A stretch of 64,000 nucleotides of DNA from contig BSYQ01000003.1 of the NCBI GenBank assembly GCA_030272585.1, positions 7,316,001-7,380,000 of the forward strand, given 5' to 3'. Position 1 is the stretch's first letter; every line of letters starts with the position of its first letter. Below are positions 10,108 through 23,169 of this stretch, in pieces. The stretch is from Bryopsis sp. KO-2023. Taxonomy: Eukaryota > Chlorophyta > Ulvophyceae > Bryopsidales > Bryopsidaceae. The position numbers and the translations under genes are program-made. The notes beneath the pieces were generated by a model. It did no database searches. It was given only the letters and a program-made list of their open reading frames with translations, and was not told where the DNA came from.

Positions 10108-13100
10108 TCAAACCTTCGCTTTTGATCTTCTACGGATCGTGCGAGGTACTACAGTCGACTGTTCTTGCGATTGGTGAAATGCATCAACCAATTCCTTTGC
10201 ATGCAAGACATTTTCTTCGGGTTCCCAAGAGTTATGTTCATGGCCATAACCAAGCCACTTCACAAGGTATTCTGTATGGCATTTCTTCCCTCTGCGTCGC
10301 TCTCTGCGATCAAGAATGCGCTCAACCTCCCACTCCAGATCTCCCTCGATCTCAACAGGTGGTGGTGGTTGTACAGTTCCTTTAGCCCAATATGGCTTTA
10401 ACAGTGAAGCATGGAACACCGGATGTATGGGCAAAGTTGCAGGAAGCTTCAGCTTGAATGCAACCTCATTTATTTCACGCTCAATTGGGAAAGGTCCTAC
10501 CCATTTTGGCGTTAATTTACGTGAACCTGGGTGCTTGAGTCGAAGATTTCTTGCATCTAATAATACAATTTCTTGCATCTAATAATACAAGGTCTCCTAC
10601 TTTGACTTGCACTGGTACACGATGGCGATCAGCTTGCGCTTTAAAGCGTTGCTGTGCGGCTTGAAGGCGTTTCTTTGCCTCAACAATCCCTTCCCGAATT
10701 TCATTCGTCATTTTCTGAACTTCTGGTACAGCCACTTGCTTCGACCCTTTTCTAGGGATCTGAGCAGTCAATGCTGTCCATGGATCTCTTCCATAATTCA
10801 GAAAGAAGGGTGTTTCACCAGTTGCTTCGGATTTAGAGTTATTTATTGCAAACTCTACAACCGGTAACAAATCCGCCCAATTCTTTTGGGATGGCCCGAC
10901 AAAGTGGCGGAGTGTATCCTCCATGACTTTGTTCATAGCTTCGGTTTGCCCATCTGTTTGTGGGTGATAAGCCGAAGACAAGGCCTGTGAGATTTCCCAT
11001 GTATAGCACAACTCCCTGAAGAAGTGCGATACAAATCTCGGGTCTCTATCTGTGACCAACTTCTTTGGCATACCATGTGCTTTGAATACATGGTTCACAA
11101 AGAGTTTTGCTGCATCTACGGCTGAGCACTCTGTACTTGTTGCCGCCAAATGAACCATTTTGGTCAACATATCCACGAATACGAGGATTGCATCATGACC
11201 TTCTCCTCTGGATGGTGGGAGATTAGTGACAAAATCCATCGAAACATTTTCCCATTGTGCATTCGGGATAGGCAAGGGTTTCAGAGGGCCTTGTGGCTTT
11301 GTTCGCCTCCCTTTATGCCTTTGACATGAGTCACATCCTCGCACATAGGATTTGATTTGGTCCTCCATTTGAGGCCACCAGAAATGTTTCTTGATTTGCC
11401 GACTTGTCTTAGCCACTCCAAAGTGACCCGAATAGACAGTGCTATGGCAATCTTGGATTATTTCTTGTCTCAATGATCCATCATTTGGTACTGATATCAC
11501 ATTTCCATTCCACCAAATTCCATCTTGGTTCTGTAACATCTGGGCAGCTTCCAGAGTTTGATACCAAGGATCTTTGGTGTACCCTTCAACCAGCCTTGAC
11601 TCCAACTGGGTATGATAACCCCGAGGCAGAGATGGGACCTCAGGATCCCGCGGTCTAGAAACCAAGCCACTCGATCTCACGGTCTCGCATAATACTCCAA
11701 TTGAAGAAGGAGAAGACGGTATACGTGACAAGGGATCAGCCACATTTACTCGCCCTGGTCTATACTCCCATTCAAATTGGAAATCATGGAGCAATTCTAG
11801 CCAGCGGACCTGCCGTCGATTCAAGGTCGATCGGGAATGAAAGAATGTGTTTGGACTATGGTCGGTAATCACTCGGAATTTTCTGCCTTGCAAGTAGCAT
11901 CTCCATAATTGAAGTGCATACACAGTAGCATACATTTCCTGATCACTCGTCGACCAATTGAGTTGTGGACCTTGCAGCTTTTTGCTTTCATAAGCTATTG
12001 GGTGTCCTTCTTGCAGGAGAACTGCTCCAATTGCCTTTGTAGAAGCATCAGTGATTACTTCGAAAGGTTTAGAGAAGTCCGGCAAAACCAAACACGGTGC
12101 TTCCGTGAGTGCCGTTTTCACCCCTTCAAAAGCTGTCTCACACTCGTGAGTCCATTCCCATGTCTTCTTCTTTTTGAGAAGATCAGTCATTGGAGAAGCC
12201 AAGGCTGAATACCCTTGTACAAACTTGCGAAAGTAATTGGCGAGTCCGAGGAACGACCTTAAGTCATCCACCCCACTAGGACGAGGCCAATTTTTCACTT
12301 TAGCCGTTTTACTCGGGTCAACTGAGATACCATTGCGGCCCACCACGAACCCTAAATAGCGCAACTCAGTTTTGTTGAAGTCACATTTGGACTTCTTCAA
12401 GAACAATTTATGTTCTCGCAACCTTTGTAATACTTCTCGAAGATGTATCAAATGTTCCTTTGGTGTCTTTGAAAAGACTAAAATGTCATCCAAGTAGATC
12501 AAGACATATTTGCCTATCATACCATGGAAGACTGAGTTCATCAGTGTCTGAAACACTGCCGGTGCATTGGATAATCCCATCGGGAGCACCCGGTACTCAA
12601 ATAAACCAAAGGGTGTTTTGAAGGCTGTTTTGGGGATGTCATCTTCCTTGACTCTGACCTGCCAGTATCCGGCTCTCAGGTCAAGAGAAGTAAAACATCT
12701 CGAGCCTTGTAACGCATCCAGGAGATCGGCGATCCGTGGGATCGGAAACTGATGCCGGATGGTTACTTTATTAAGACCCCTGTAGTCTATGCACATCCTG
12801 AAGCCTCCATCCTTTTTCGGTACGAAAAGAACTGGAGCACCCCAAGGGCTAGAACTAGGTCTTATGAGCTTTTTGGCTAAGAGTTCGGACAACTGATCCT
12901 GAATCTCTTGCCGCTCTGCGGGTGAATACCGAAAAAGTGGCCGGTTTACAGGACGTGTACCTTCTTCTAAAGGAATGTCCACTTCTACGGCTCTTTCCGG
13001 GGGATATTCCGCCAAACCAGTTACAAACAAATCATTAAATTCCTCCAAGAGAGATTCCATCTCCTTCTCAGGGACTTGATCTGATTCACCGGTTTCCTCC

Positions 13101-14527
13101 GCTACACTTACATGTGCGGGTACGTCCTGTACTTCACGAATTACCACCAGAAATGGTTGAAGAGAGGAATCCTTGAGTTTTCTCTTCACCTGTGGAATAG
13201 TGAGTAAGGAACCAACATTTTTGTGGGGAATGCTTTGTTCTCCACCAGTGGCCTTGGGCAAAAGACCCTGGCGTATCAAGATCCGTTGATTTGCGGAATT
13301 CGTCACGGCACACTTCTTCTCAAAGAAGTCCAAGACTGCCTTGCGATTTCGCAACCACGTATCACCCAAAATGATATCAAACTTCTCCATCAGATCAATC
13401 ACCAAACAATTCAACTTCTCGCGGAAGCCTTGAATTTTCAGAGAGATCTTTGTTTCACCTAAGATATCAATATAACTCCCATTGGCCAATTCGGCTTGCG
13501 AACTTGTGGTTACCTTGAAGGAAATCCCATTTTGTTCACAAAATCTCTTGGAAAGGAATGCTAATCCCTTAGCTCCTGAGTCCAAAAGACAATGGGCAGG
13601 AATGCCACTAAGAGTTCCCTCAAAGTGCATTGACATCCTGTCTTGGGTAAGTAAATCTTGAGTATCCTTTGGTACCAAGGGGACAGGTGGGTCATAGTAT
13701 ACATTCACTGGCCAAGGAAGACCTGGAAGTCTTTTCCGGCGCTTTCCTTTCATAGCGGTGAACAAAACCATGCCCTTCTTGTATTGTGCAATTAGTCTCA
13801 TAGAGGCCAAGGCCGGATGCGGCTCTTTATTCCACTGTGGAACCAGAATGCAACAAGAAGTATTGTGTGGAGACTTATTCTTTTCTCTCACATAGTGATC
13901 AATGTATTTGTGAAGCTCCTTGAATGGAGGATTCAGCCATACATGCTCACCCGAAAGAGTAGTCTCAAAAAACCCCTCACCAATACAAAACTTTGCACAC
14001 AAGGCATTGGTTTGGTCTGAGTTAGCACACCCGTCCAAGCTAAACGCTTGTCCCGTGAGTGATTTGAGACGCTGAAACTCTGCCTTGAGTATTGTTTTGT
14101 CTGATTGGATATTAGATCTTTCATTCACATCCTCTGGAGGGACAGAAGTTTGTGCTTCTTCCTGTTTCTCCTTTCTCTTTTGACCACGAGTCACGATAGG
14201 CGCTAAATGTGCACTATCCACTTCCATTGGGTCACAATTAGGATGAGAATTCAAATCTTGCCTCAGAAATTTCCAGTCATGGGGCTTGGACCTCTGAGAA
14301 ACATGTGTAACATCCTCTTTGGGTTTTCCACATTTATGTCCTCGTGTCCAAGTCTCTCCACAAAACCAGCACAATCCCAACTGTTTGCGAGCTTTCAACT
14401 CTGCTTTGGTCAGTTGGCTGACTGATTTTCTCTTAGAAACTTGAGGTTTAGAGGAATGCTCAGTAGCATTTTTCCTCTCATCAAAAGAATCACTTTGCCC
14501 CGTGTTCTTTTGGGTGGATTTCTGCAT
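10108..14527 (-). CDS. pol: gypsy polyprotein with methyltransferase-like insert and chromodomain
   Basis: Coding part of the young gypsy element, mostly one frame of 1336 codons from 14527 plus a chromodomain-bearing end. Parts in order: CCHC-like knuckle CWFCGETWTRGHKC (residues 53-66), a domain at about 160-285 with DGCAN and NPPF motifs that resembles phage-type N6-adenine methyltransferases, protease (LLDSGAKGL), reverse transcriptase (CIDYRGLNK, YLDDILVFS), RNase H (TDASTKAIGAV), integrase (DFVTNLPP, TDRDPRF) and a terminal chromodomain (EYLVKWLGYGHEHNSW). A recognisable capsid region upstream of the knuckle is missing, and the leader from 15080 to 14528 shows nothing clear. The methyltransferase resemblance rests on motifs only. 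Confidence 0.9.
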
Positions 14528-15080
14528 TTTCTTGCAGTATCCCTCTACTTCAAGCCCGCGGCGAAGAAGTGAGTATGAGAGTTATTTTTAGACCAACACC
14601 TGTGTTGGGGGAAACCTCTGTGGATATTCCCTTTGTCCTTTAGACAAATCTGTAACCACCTCTTTGTGTGGATAACTCTTCTTTTCGTGGTGTTTCCTTG
14701 TTAACTGCTTTAATTTAATTTTTCCTTGGACACAACAAGCACCTCTAGGGTCTGCTTGAAAAATCTCCAAAAATCTCAAAATATCGTCCAATCCTGACGA
14801 AAAATATTAAGGACCTCTTGGGTCTCCTTAAAATAGACAAAGGACCTCTTGGGTCTCCTTCGCAACTCGAAAAACCACTCTGCAGAAAGTCTGAAGCAAT
14901 ACCCTAACTTTGACAGAGCATAACTTTCCGCACACAGCTCGGAATAAACCCCAACTGGACTCAAACGAAGCGGATTTTTCTTAGCTTACTTTTAGACACC
15001 TTATTTGTCCAATTCGGACCTTAGACGCTGAAGTTATCGTCGTTTCCGTGACGGACTCTTCACCTGCTCCGAAACCAAAC

Positions 15081-15353
15081 TGTTATAAACCTCTCTCTCC
15101 TAGGAAAATAACCTCCCCGCGCCCTTCCTTGAAGTCCCTTTAACCCATCAAACCCCCACTCCTTGATGGGACCCTTGAGATGACAGGGATCACCTCAGGG
15201 CGAGACACCTGGGCTTGCTATGAGTCATCCTTTCAGCACACGTGCTATAATGATCTCATGAACCTTAAGCATATGACTAGAGCCATGTTAGTGCCCACGA
15301 CTAACCCTTGAGCTCTAGTAGTGCATAGACATACTCGGCGTACACTTATAACA
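15081..15353 (-). repeat. 5' LTR of the young gypsy element
   Basis: Direct repeat of 9686-9958 on the promoter side of the minus-strand element. It is followed on the minus strand by the primer-site-like TGGTTTCGGAGC. Confidence 0.92.
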
Positions 15354-15549
15354 ACGGGGAAGACGTCAGGTTCTGTGTGCGGGGTTCCAGTCTGTGCGGG
15401 GTCGAATTGGGACCCCGCACAAAAACCGGCCAAACCGGGGCACAGAGCCGTGCGGGGCTATTCTGTCCCTGTGCGTGGCAAAACACGGGTTTCAGAGTTC
15501 TGTACGGGGTTTCAAAAACACCCCGCACAGAACGCGACTTCCCATAGTG
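15354..15549. mobile_element. right end of CACTA copy B with terminal repeat
   Basis: Continues the motif array of 9181-9685 after the gypsy insertion. It ends at 15549 with TTCCCATAGTG, which on the minus strand is CACTATGGGAA. The same CACTATGGGAA followed by a CTGTGCGGGGT motif opens the larger copy at 29269. Two loci sharing a CACTA terminus and the same subterminal motif support one transposon family. Confidence 0.82.
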
Positions 15550-15584
15550 TTTGGGGCCAGTGAAATTGAAAAAAAATACACTGG
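15550..15584. repeat. fragment of a small TIR element (host of CACTA copy B)
   Basis: TTTGGGGCCAGTGAAATT and the following A tract and CACTGG match the right end of the element at 20901-21240. CACTA copy B therefore appears to have inserted in a member of that small family. Confidence 0.6.
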
Positions 15585-15669
15585 TGTGCACATTAGCTCT
15601 GTTTCGGTTTTCGAGAAAATTCTTTCTTTGGCAAGTGAACTGTGAGAAGGCCTCTATCGTGTGTTGCAG

Positions 15670-16076
15670 ACCTTGGAGAGACAAAGGCCCCTGGTCTTCG
15701 AGGTGGCGGCCGAAATAAGAGACCGCAACGAATGGGTGATTCATAATGTGAAGGTGTCGGTCGACAACCTCCTGCGAGGTCTGGACACCGAAGTCGAGGT
15801 AACGCTGCAGAGAACAAGTCCATTCCTCGTTCGATCTCAGTAACAAAGAAGAATTATTCACCTGGTGGCTCCCTCGAAACACCCTCCAAAGCGAGAAAGC
15901 CCCCCGCTGCGCCAGCTCTTCCAGAGAGCACACAGGTCAAGGGAATCCTAAAGTCACCATTGTCTTTGGCAGAAGGCCAGTACATGGACGAAAAAACAAT
16001 GACCACTGCGACATTGTTGTTGGCGTCCAAAATGTCCACGGCGTTGGGACAAGCAATTTCTAACATTCCGCCTTAA
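15670..16076 (+). CDS. end of an unidentified gene, exon limits unclear
   Basis: Two overlapping plus-strand coding-like stretches occur here. The first (15670-15799) has a good acceptor (GTTGCAG) and donor (GAG|GTAACG) and a hydrophilic, helix-like translation. The second, open from about 15745 to a TAA at 16076, ends with an ordered C-terminus containing KGILKSP, a PP1-docking-like sequence, and ALGQAISNIPP. The two use different frames, so at most one can be fully right at the overlap. The 5' part of the gene would lie where the CACTA and gypsy insertions now are. No family recognised. The minus strand is also open in places and could be the coding one. Confidence 0.3.
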
Positions 16077-17489
16077 GAAGATTCTTGACTTAAGATAATT
16101 GTTCCTTTTATGCTCGTGTTTATTTCGAATCGTGTGAGCAACCATTTCTAGAAAACAACGTCCAAGCTGCGCTTCTGGACTTTTTTCGGAGTTGACAATA
16201 TCATTGTAAAGTTATTTCGCTGGTGGATTCTCAGCAGAAGAACTGCTGAGGAAATACACTTTTTTTAATTTCGCTAGACCAAAAGTGGCCATAAATTTAT
16301 AAGAAAAAGAATGAGAACGTGGCCCCAACCCTGATGATACAAATAATAAGGTTTGGATCCCAACATTGATTCATAAATAGTGTGGAAAGGACTAATTTAG
16401 TTTGGGCAGTTGCTGTGCAATTGGTACAGTTAGGACTCTGGCTTGTGGTATTCGAAGGGACTTTGGTTAAAACAAGGGTCATACTTTCTACTGTAAAAAT
16501 GTGAATTCAACAACAGTTAATCTTTATTAATAGTATTATAATTGCAAATATCTTTCTTGGGGGTTGTGGAATCATCGATTGGTTTCTTGAATGTAACCAG
16601 ACATCGGGTGGATATGGCCCTTTTGCGTCCCAAATATTACCAGGCAAAAGGGCCACAATAGGCTATAAAAAAACACATTGGTTCTGAGCGCTCGTCTGGG
16701 TGGATGAATGAGTGAATGAAAGAAACCAGCAAGAATCAATCACAAATAACACTGGCAAAGTTTTGTCCACAAAAAATGGAGCACATGATTCAGCAAAACC
16801 AACTTACATAGCCTTGCATATGACCAAGATTTCCTCTACTATTTTTTTTTGTTTCCCTCGACCCATCTTTCTATACAACACCCCTCCCCTCCTTTAGTTT
16901 TTTGTTGGCAAATTTCCACATCCAGAGATTGTGGTTAAAAAAAACACCAAAACTTCAAAAAAAAAATATACTGCAAAAACTTCAAAAACGGAAATCAATT
17001 CTTCCCCCCTCTTTTCACCATCCCCCTGTGCCTGCCTATTTTTATTTTTTTTTTGAACCCAAATACGTTCTATGTACATACAATTATACGCAACATCGAT
17101 GGTGTAAATACATCGACAGCATTTGGAGTTCCAGGCAAATTGCTCCAGGCAGATTTTTCAAAATTTCATTGATTGATTTTTGGTTTTTCGGTTTTTTGGT
17201 TTGGTTTTGCGTTAGTAGTGTTACTACTTTCGATTTTTTTCTTTTCCTTTTGATAGCAAAACCAACTCGCTTGGGGGGAAAAAATGACGAAGCACATCCT
17301 ATCAGCCTCCCAACTTTTTAATATCATGAACTGTTCCAGTTTCATAGGAAAGAAAGCAATTTGATTCTTTCTTTCGAAGTGTTGAAAAAAAAAAACTACC
17401 TATTTTTTCATTTTCCAGCCATCGCCCGTCGATCTCCAAGAAATAATACCCCACCGCCATCCTGTTGAGTTTCTTCTATTTTATAATAT
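16077..17489. other. intergenic, no gene seen
   Basis: AT-rich sequence with A and T runs. I see no splice-bounded coding segment. It separates the 15.7-16.1 kb gene end from the 3' end of the CDK gene, so it probably holds both 3' regions. A few GGCCCTTTTG/AAAAGGGCCAC motifs near 16615-16655 recall the small element at 20.9 kb. Confidence 0.5.
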
Positions 17490-20378
<2,889 letters not shown>

Positions 20379-20625
20379 TTCTCCACAAACGCACCAAACT
20401 AACACGGACCTTCAGGGTTTTCGCAAGGACACTCGCCAACTACACCCGAGAGGCCGTATATATCTCGCACGCACCCCACCCCCTTGCGAAGGGTAACATC
20501 GCCGCCAAGAACGCGACGTTGTCTTCGGCGTGCCGTCGCATCATGAGTTGCAGCCTTCCTACAAGAATCGAGGGATTGCTGCACTCGTCGTGTCCTATTC
20601 TGCGTTCGATCCAAAGTGAAGAAAG
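20379..20625. promoter_or_regulatory. shared bidirectional promoter region
   Basis: The 247 bases between the start codons of the minus-strand CDK gene and the plus-strand gene at 20626 must contain both upstream regions. No clear TATA box or other recognised element was identified. Confidence 0.4.
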
Positions 20626-20881
20626 ATGTTGCGGGGAATCCTGTTGCTGTTGAATGGTAAGATGGAGAACATGACGGTTTTCATGGCTGAGTCTGCGCTG
20701 TTGATTAGCATGGAGTTTGTTCGAGGTTTCGATTTGCGGACGTCGTCTGCTGCAATGCGAACAGACCTCAACGAAGGCAGAATCGCGGGTAGAGGACGCG
20801 ATTTCCCAAGCCCTCGGGGATATCTTTTCCCTGGCCCTGTCCTCAATTCAGAAATGCGAGAACGAGGATCTCTTTGGACCG
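20626..20881 (+). CDS. unidentified gene, first two exons
   Basis: Exon 1 is 20626-20656 (donor G|GTAAGA) and exon 2 is 20709-20881 (acceptor GATTAG, donor CCG|GTGAGC), joined in phase to give 68 codons. The N-terminus (MLRGILLLLN then hydrophobic residues) looks like a signal peptide, followed by a helix-like region with two Cys. I recognise no family. The intron after exon 2 holds a small TIR element. A possible third exon begins near 21588 after CTCATAG, stays in frame for about 22 codons and ends at a TAA, but this is weak. The gene is head to head with the CDK gene, so the two may share a promoter. Confidence 0.45.
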
Positions 20882-20900
20882 GTGAGCGCCTGGGAGCTGT

Positions 20901-21240
20901 CCAGTGTATATTTTTGTGGCCCATTGTGGCCCTTTTGGCCCATTTTGGCCCCCAAACAAATCAGAATGGCAAATTCTGGGGCCACAAAAGGGCCACATTC
21001 ACCCAAACTTTGTAAGGCCAGGGCCACATCCAAGAAATCAATCGAGTTTCCACAAAAATCAAAACCAACAACATTAAGTAAATGCTATATAAACACCAAG
21101 CCTTGTAATTTCTGTTTTTTAAGTTGGGGCCACATTCTATTTTTTTCGGACAAATTGGGCCACAAAAGGGCCACAACTAGATGAAATGGCCAAATTCAGG
21201 GCCACTTTGGGGCCAGTGAAATCGAAAAAAAATAAACTGG
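20901..21240. mobile_element. small non-autonomous TIR element rich in GGGCCAC
   Basis: A 340-bp block starting CCAGTGTATATTTTTGTGGC and ending with AAATAAACTGG, whose complement reads CCAGTTTATTTTTTTTCG. Its inside has many GGGCCACA and TGTGGCCC copies at both ends. It has no coding capacity and lies in an intron. A matching end fragment occurs at 15550-15584, so it is a dispersed family. A target duplication was not clear. Confidence 0.6.
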
Positions 21241-21249
21241 CCTCAACCT

Positions 21250-21860
21250 CGGTGATTAATTCCATCTTTGGAGAAACATGGTCCAGAAAATCAATTATTT
21301 TTGCTTGGAATGAAATCAAGTTTTTTGATTGATTGACAAAGAAGTCCAGAAAAACGTGTCTTTTTGATGCAAAACAAAAGCCGTTTTTTTTTAATTTAAC
21401 CAGCACCTTTGAGAAAAGATACACCATGTGTGCATGTGTCGCGTTGAGTGATTCACGTAAGAATCTGCCAGGAAAAGGCTGTTAAACTTTGAGTGTTGTT
21501 TGAAGCTTGAAAGAAAAACAAGATATGACCTTTTGAGAGAGAGGCTTTTTTTGGGACAAGTTCTGGCTCAGGCTCATAGTTCGCAAGTCAGCTTCCTGTG
21601 GATATCAAAATCAAATATCAGATCTGGATACATCCGTATCAAAATTAATATTCTGGCACCTCTGGATGATGAAAAAATAGCGCAAAAATGTACCAAGGAA
21701 AAACATGATATTGCTTTCACCCTTACGTTGGCGTCCAGATGCTTCATCATCTTCACAGAATAATTCGATTGAAGCATTCCAACTCCACAATCTTGTTGCA
21801 CTCTCCTTTCGAAAAAAGATTCAAAGCGTACTCTCTAAAGATATCTCCTTTTTTTTTATT
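21250..21860. other. intron or intergenic sequence, weak coding signal only
   Basis: Both strands have short open stretches around 21560-21780, but apart from the weak exon possibility noted for the 20626 gene I can support no gene here. Confidence 0.4.
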
Positions 21861-22800
21861 TTATCCATGGATATATTTTCTTTCTGTTGTTCTTGTCTCT
21901 TATATTTTTTTGCCCTCGTCCATACGTTGTTTTTTTCTTCTTCTTAACCCCCCCCTCCCCCTCCTTTCCTGTATGCAGTGACGATTCTTTAACATCATTT
22001 TCCTTTTTTTTTCTGTTCACTCTTTTTTTTTTTAACTCCTGAATCCCATGTTCCTACAAGCAATAATGTACAAAACTGTACAGTCTTAACATACAAGATC
22101 GGGGTCCAACACTAAGAAAAATGCCCCTCATTCACCACAATATCCCAGCAATTATTCCGGACGAGTCTGAAACATATAGCCCCATAACTCCTGTCACTGT
22201 TGCCTCTTTTTTTTTCAATATATATTTTTTATTCTGAACTAATTTATTCGGCTCTTTGCTATTCTTTTTCAGTCTGTTACTTTTTCAATACTCTCTTCCT
22301 TCTTCTTTATTTCCTAAACTCTTTCTGTTTTATTTTTAACTGCGCTCAACTTTTTTTTTTTTTCGCAGCACTTTTTTTTTCTCCCCTCCTTTTTCTCATC
22401 TCTTATTTTTTACTTTTCTTTTTCCACTCCCTTTTTTTTAATTTCTTTCTCTCAACCTCCTTTTTCCAACACTTTTTTTTCCAATTTTTTTAATATCTTT
22501 TTCGCCTGTGCTCTTTATGGTTTTTTTGCCTATTGCTCTTTTTTTTTCTCTCAATACTTTTCTTCTTCGTTGTCTAACCTCTTTTTTTTCTGTCTATTGT
22601 TCTTTTAATATGCATATCGCTCTTCTATTTTCACTTAAACCTTTTTCTTTTTTTTGCTTATCGCTCTTTTTTGTCCATTGTTCTTCTTTTTTGCCTATTG
22701 CTTTTTTTTTCCCTTCTGTCTACTATTCTTTTATTTGCCTATCGCTCTTTTTTTCTATCCCTTTTTTCTATCTATTGCTTTTTTTCTTTCTCTATTGTTT
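21860..22800. repeat. long T-rich polypyrimidine tract
   Basis: About 900 bases of mostly T and C on the plus strand, made of T runs separated by phrases such as GCCTATTGCTC and TATCGCTC that recur with changes, as in an old, diverged tandem repeat. Open frames across it are composition artefacts. Confidence 0.8.
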
Positions 22801-22816
22801 TTTCTTCACAAACAAT

Positions 22817-23010
22817 ACTGTACAAGAACAATGTACAGCAAGAATGTACAAAATATACAACATTATACAATACTACTGTACAAGAATAATGTACAGCAAT
22901 AGTATACAAGGAAGCATACTACTGTACAAGAATATTGTACAGTGATAAGGTACAAAAAATAATACTACTGTACAAAAATATTGTACAGCAATAATGTACA
23001 AGGAAAAAAA
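22817..23010. repeat. TGTAC palindrome array
   Basis: About four irregular copies of CTGTACAAGAAtAaTGTACAG with spacer CAATAgTGTACAAG. Each core is nearly its own complement, so every unit can form a hairpin. An isolated related core lies near 22065-22090. Confidence 0.8.
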
Positions 23011-23169
23011 AACGCCCTTAGCCCCCTTCCTGAATTTTTGTCTCTTCGTATGCTCAGCCATGGTTATTATCAGCCCTCTATCATACTTCTCATCTGCTTG
23101 ATCAACAGCCCCCAACAAGCAAGCTCTGGATGTCACCAAAACTCAGCCAACAGGACTGAATGTTGTTCA

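Larger units (their letters stand above)
9686..15353 (-). mobile_element. young Ty3/gypsy element inserted in CACTA copy B
   Basis: Element of 5668 bp on the minus strand. It has 273-bp LTRs at 9686-9958 and 15081-15353 that begin TGTTATAA and end TTATAACA, and they look identical by eye. A 5-bp target duplication (ACGGG) flanks it at 9681-9685 and 15354-15358. The sequence just inside the 5' LTR (TGGTTTCGGAGC, near 15067-15078 minus) resembles the common initiator-Met tRNA primer site, and a polypurine tract precedes the other LTR. Identical LTRs imply very recent insertion. It looks close to whole, with about one break. It splits the motif array of an older CACTA copy. Confidence 0.95.

Noticed and set aside
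22200-22945. Phe/Ser/Leu-rich ORFs resembling membrane proteins
   Set aside because: They come from the T/C-rich low-complexity tract and have no domain pattern or splice borders.
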